A stretch of 64,000 nucleotides of DNA from Anaeramoeba flamelloides. Lineage: Eukaryota; Metamonada; Anaeramoebidae. Below, piece after piece: positions 60,583 to 64,000 of this stretch (its first letter is position 1; every line of letters begins with the position of its first letter). The translations under genes were made by a program, and so were the position numbers. The stretch lies in the NCBI GenBank assembly GCA_027625915.1, contig JANTQA010000017.1:248001-312000 (forward strand), read 5' to 3'. The notes beneath the pieces were generated by a model that was not told the DNA's origin, made no database searches, and saw only the letters and a program-made list of their open reading frames with translations.

Positions 60583-61689
60583 TTAGGTTACTTCGATCTG
60601 GTATTTAAATAAAAGTTTAATTGCTTCAACAAAACCGTTTCCAGCGGCAAAATGAAGGCACGACCAACCGTCTTCGTCTGTTTGATTTAAATTTGCGCCT
60701 TTATCGATTAAGATAGGAATTAAATTCACAGCATTTTCACGAACAGCATAAATTAACGGAGTAGCCATTGAAAAATCTTCTTCGTTTATATCGGACTCAG
60801 CAGACAACAATTGTAAAATAATTTCTTGGCCGTTTTCATGGCAAGCTAAATGCAAAGGTGTTGCACCCAAATTATTTTTAATCTCTGGGTTTGCGCCCTT
60901 TTTAAGCAAAAATTTGACTGTCTCGCTTTGTCCAAATTGTGCAGCACAATGTAAAGGTGTAAAATTGTCACCAGCAAGTGCCTCGATGTCTGAGTCAGCA
61001 TTTAACAAAATTTCAATAACTTCAATGCCACCTTGCTGTGAGGCTAAATGGATCGATTGCAAAAAATCGTCTGTCAGCTCGTCAACAATTGCGCCCTGGT
61101 TTAACAAGTATTGCAAGATTTCCACCCTCCCATAAAAGGAGGCGTAGTGGAGTGCGTTCCAGCCAATGCCATCTGTTTCGTTGATAAGAGATTTGTTACA
61201 GCTTAAAAACTTTTTTGTAGTTTCCAAATTCCCAAAATGTGCCAATGATGTCAAGGGAGAATGCCCAGCTGAATCAACAACATCCAATGGGGAACCTTTT
61301 TTCATTAGTTTATTGACCACTTGATCTCTTGAATGTTCACAAGCTAAATGTAGTGCGGTTTTACCTTCGACGTTGGTCAAGTTCACATCTGCACCCAAAT
61401 CTAAGAGCTTGAGAGTAATTTCTGGTTTGCCTTGGAGGATTGATAAATGTAATGCTGTGCTGCCAAGAGAAGTCTTCTTATCAATTTTAACACCCTTACT
61501 AATCAGGGGCTTGACTAAATTGTTGCTCCCACAAAGAACAGCAATGTGAAGAAACGTCAAGTTTTGATCCTCAACTTTGTTGTTTGGATCTGTCTCTTGT
61601 GTTTCTTCAAAATTTACTTTGTTTGTTTTTACAAAATTGTCAAACTGTTTTTTGTCATTAGTTGATATAACATCTAAAAAAGAAGTCAT
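60583..61689 (-). CDS. Ankyrin-repeat protein, 368 aa, ankyrin repeats almost throughout
   Basis: The N-terminus MTSFLDVISTNDKKQFDNFV is a capping helix pair. About nine to ten ankyrin repeats of ~33 residues follow: TFLHIAVLCGSNNLV, TALHLSILQGKPEI, TALHLACEHSRDQV, SPLTSLAHFGNLE, NALHYASFYGRVEI, QSIHLASQQGGIEV, TPLHCAAQFGQSET, TPLHLACHENGQEI, TPLIYAVRENAVNL, SCLHFAAGNGFVEA. There is no other domain, signal peptide or membrane span. It is likely a cytosolic protein-protein interaction scaffold with an unknown partner. Repeats are better conserved and GC is higher than in the neighbouring ankyrin gene. The frame is intron-free. The ATG at 61689 gives a natural N-terminus. Confidence 0.85.
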   Translation of the reverse strand: MTSFLDVISTNDKKQFDNFVKTNKVNFEETQETDPNNKVEDQNLTFLHIAVLCGSNNLVKPLISKGVKIDKKTSLGSTALHLSILQGKPEITLKLLDLGADVNLTNVEGKTALHLACEHSRDQVVNKLMKKGSPLDVVDSAGHSPLTSLAHFGNLETTKKFLSCNKSLINETDGIGWNALHYASFYGRVEILQYLLNQGAIVDELTDDFLQSIHLASQQGGIEVIEILLNADSDIEALAGDNFTPLHCAAQFGQSETVKFLLKKGANPEIKNNLGATPLHLACHENGQEIILQLLSAESDINEEDFSMATPLIYAVRENAVNLIPILIDKGANLNQTDEDGWSCLHFAAGNGFVEAIKLLFKYQIEVT

Positions 61690-61779
61690 ATTTGCAAATT
61701 GAAAGTATAATGAAAAAATTAAAAGCGAAAAAAAATAAAAAATTTTGATTTGAAGAATTTAATTGAAATTTTTCACTTG

Positions 61780-62089
61780 ATGACTTTTTTACGATTTGTT
61801 TCATAATAAATTGAACAAAATTTTCATTCAGCTTTCCAAAAAAAGATTTCCTATCAGTGAACTTTGCAATTTTTTAATATTCAAAAACAAGTTTAAATTA
61901 TTAATTACAGTCTTTTTAGAATTGGTGAACTTTGATGATTTCTCTTAATTCTTAAGATGGGATTGTTTTGAAAAGTCGAGTGAAAATTTTGTTCTTTTGT
62001 TGTTGAAAGTAACAGTATATTCAATGTAACACAACTCTTTTGTGGAAGTTTGGATTTTTCTTTAATTATATTTTTTGTGAAGGAATTGT
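61780..62089 (-). CDS. Possible exon pair of an unidentified minus-strand gene
   Basis: Exon 62089-61909 follows a strong acceptor (T-run then gtgacag) and encodes SKLPQKSCVTLNILLL and PILRIKRNHQSSPILKRL. It ends at a GTAATT donor. A 58-nt intron ends in GATAG at 61851. The next frame joins in phase and reads KSFFGKLNENFVQFIMKQIV. The second frame has no stop before it runs into the 5' end of the 368-aa ankyrin gene in another frame, so its end is unclear; a GTAAAA donor near 61791 is possible. No family recognised. Confidence 0.3.
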
Positions 62090-62686
62090 CTGTCACAAAA
62101 AAAAATATAAAGTAAATTTAACAGCAAATTCAAAAAAATTACAAAATATAAAATTGAAAACTGAAAGTAAAAAACGAATTAAAATAAGACCAAAGTAGAT
62201 AAATAATTAATTTTCAGAAACGAATTATTGTTTTTAGAAGTTAACTTCATTTTTCTGAGTTTAGAAAAGTTCCAAATTCATCGTTATTGTCAAATTATTT
62301 CAATCACAAATAACTACCTTTTTAAAGTAATAAATATTCTTTAATTTGAAGTACGTTTACAAAAATATAAGTTAAAAAATCAAACTAATAAGTTTTAAAA
62401 TAATTATATACCGAAAATAAACATTTTACTTTCAAAAAAATGTTAATAAATGTTTTTAAACAATAATAAATATAATTTTTTGATTCTAATCCACATTTTT
62501 TTATCAATTTTTTTTTTTCCTTTTATCCAAAAAAATTGTTAAAAATATACCAAACAATAAAGTTTAAAATTTTTATCAAAATACTTTTAAAAAACCTTTA
62601 TAATTCTTCTTATTCATAGAGAAATAATTTTTTATTTGATTATTTTAAATTCATAATCTCTAATATAATATGAATTGTTTCTGTTA

Positions 62687-62885
62687 CAGTCAGTTCCACT
62701 TTTAGGGTACAAACTTTCAACGAAATTTAAGGCACATAAAAAACTCAAATTAAGGTACAAAATTTGTAATTTTTTTTTTTTACTCAAATTATTTTACTAT
62801 AATCTGAATTTTGTGCCTTAATTTGAGATTTTTATTGTACCTTAAATTTCATTGAAAGTTTGTACCTTAAAGGCGGAACCGACTC
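62687..62885. mobile_element. Palindromic MITE, copy 7
   Basis: Same family as the copies at 6-18 kb, about 199 bp. The left terminus CAGTCAGTTCCAC is intact after TA at 62685-62686. The right terminus is slightly mutated (GGAACCGACTC) before TA at 62886-62887. It shows that the family is not confined to the 6-18 kb cluster. Confidence 0.82.
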
Positions 62886-62887
62886 TA

Positions 62888-64000
62888 GTTAGTAAACTTT
62901 CTTTCTGTTTTAATTTCCTAAAAAATGTTCCAAATTTCAATTATTTTTGATACTTGATCTTGAATATATATATATAATAAATAGAATAACACCTAATAAA
63001 ATATATTTTGATACCTATATGTATTAATTCTAATTATTCCAATGTATTGTCTTCAAAATTTAAAACTCAAATTCTGAATGACTCCTTGAAAATGGTATAT
63101 TATTAATTATCAAAATAGATAAATTTCGAATTTTATTAAATTGTGTTTTCTTTTTCTTTTTGAATTTTATCTTGATAAATTTCGTCGATATAAAATCTTT
63201 GAAAAGTTTTTAATGGCTTTGTAAATTACAAATATTAAAGGTTATTTTATGATTGATATTATTTAATTTTTTTATACTTGCAAATAAATAAACTTGTTCA
63301 AGTGATTAATACTACATCATTTAAAATTCCATTAAACCCCAATTATAGCCACCAAGAGTATTAAAAAAAAAAAAAAAATATTCCACCACCTGTTACGAAA
63401 GTTAGTTCCATATCTTAATGATTTCTTATATATAACCCTTAGCCAAAATATCTAAATCTCGCAAAATATAATTCAAACAACTCAATATAACATACTCTTT
63501 CTTGAAAGGGGAATTATTATGCTTATAAAAAAGAATGTTAAATAGAATTGACTATTTTTAAAGGGGGGATTTTGCCAATTTTGGTAATACAATAATTCCA
63601 TCATAATAAAAAAACAATTACAAATTTCTAATTTTTTTTCTCAGATTTTAATTGGCTACTATTTATTGCTTATTTAAAATTTTGTTTCAAAAAAAGTTTT
63701 TTGGGTAATCCTTTTTTTTTTTTTTTCAAAAGAGGATAAAACTTAGATTACATCATCCGAATCTTTATTAAATTGAAAATGATATATATTTTACTTTTAG
63801 TAATTTGCCTGTATTTCGGTTAAAAATGTCTTTTATCAAATATTATTAAGATGGAATTTTATCTTTATTTGAAAAATTAAATTGAGAATACAATTGAATT
63901 TCCAATTAAAACCCCCAAAGTTTTCTCGTTTACAATAATTTCAAAGAATAATATTTAAAACATATCTTGTTTTATTCATTTAGAATTAATAAAAAAAAAC
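62888..64000. other. AT-rich spacer to window end
   Basis: No gene, RNA or repeat that I can support. Contains a (TA)n near 62964-62976 and homopolymer runs at 63361-63378 and 63711-63725. Confidence 0.5.

Overview
The window is very AT-rich eukaryotic DNA using the standard nuclear code. It has long, mostly intron-free genes separated by multi-kilobase AT-rich spacers. The conserved genes are interrupted by in-frame low-complexity tracts (Lys-Glu, Asn-Glu, poly-Asn, poly-Asp). The few introns I can argue for are GT-AG and short (58-186 nt). One tRNA-Gly gene and several families of small transposons are present. Gene content (SMG1, spastizin/ZFYVE26, a calnexin, ankyrin-repeat proteins) and sequence style point to a free-living amoeboid protist. 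An Anaeramoeba-like organism is my best guess, but the window alone does not prove it.

Layout. 1-3.1 kb: one basic, unrecognised protein gene. 3.8-4.0 kb: an 87-unit (TC)n tract. 4-19.4 kb: a gene-poor, transposon-rich stretch with six copies of a ~195-bp palindromic MITE with TA target sites, a LINE 3'-end relic, a 1.49-kb TIR element set in (TA)n, a tRNA-Gly(TCC) gene, a 51-bp-arm hairpin and a foldback element interrupted by two MITEs. 19.5-20.9 kb (-): a calnexin-like ER lectin without a P-domain. 22.7-29.6 kb (+): a 2292-residue ZFYVE26/spastizin orthologue without a FYVE finger. 29.6-32.5 kb: empty. 32.5-34.3 kb (+): an unrecognised multi-exon gene, partly resolved. 36.2-36.8 kb: LINE relic and a small reading frame. 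36.9-46.6 kb (+): the NMD kinase SMG1, complete at its C-terminus, with one +1 frame change at 39.1 kb. 47.4-48.8 kb: a second foldback element. 49.1-50.9 kb (-): a secreted, probably GPI-anchored protein of bacterial type with a DNRLRE/CBM96-like module. 51-56 kb: no supported gene. 56.2-59.0 kb (-): an ankyrin protein ending in two related receiver-like domains. 60.6-61.7 kb (-): an all-ankyrin protein. 61.8-62.1 kb (-): a possible exon pair. 62.7 kb: a seventh MITE.

The genes do not form a pathway. SMG1 serves nonsense-mediated mRNA decay. Spastizin serves the AP-5/SPG11 endolysosomal trafficking system. The calnexin serves ER glycoprotein folding. The GPI-type protein is a cell-surface product. 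The main biological interest is that two highly recognisable eukaryotic proteins have each lost their signature module (FYVE finger, P-domain arm), one surface protein looks bacterial in origin, and one ankyrin protein carries an apparently undescribed tandem domain. Family identities come from sequence patterns compared with remembered family sequences; no search was run.
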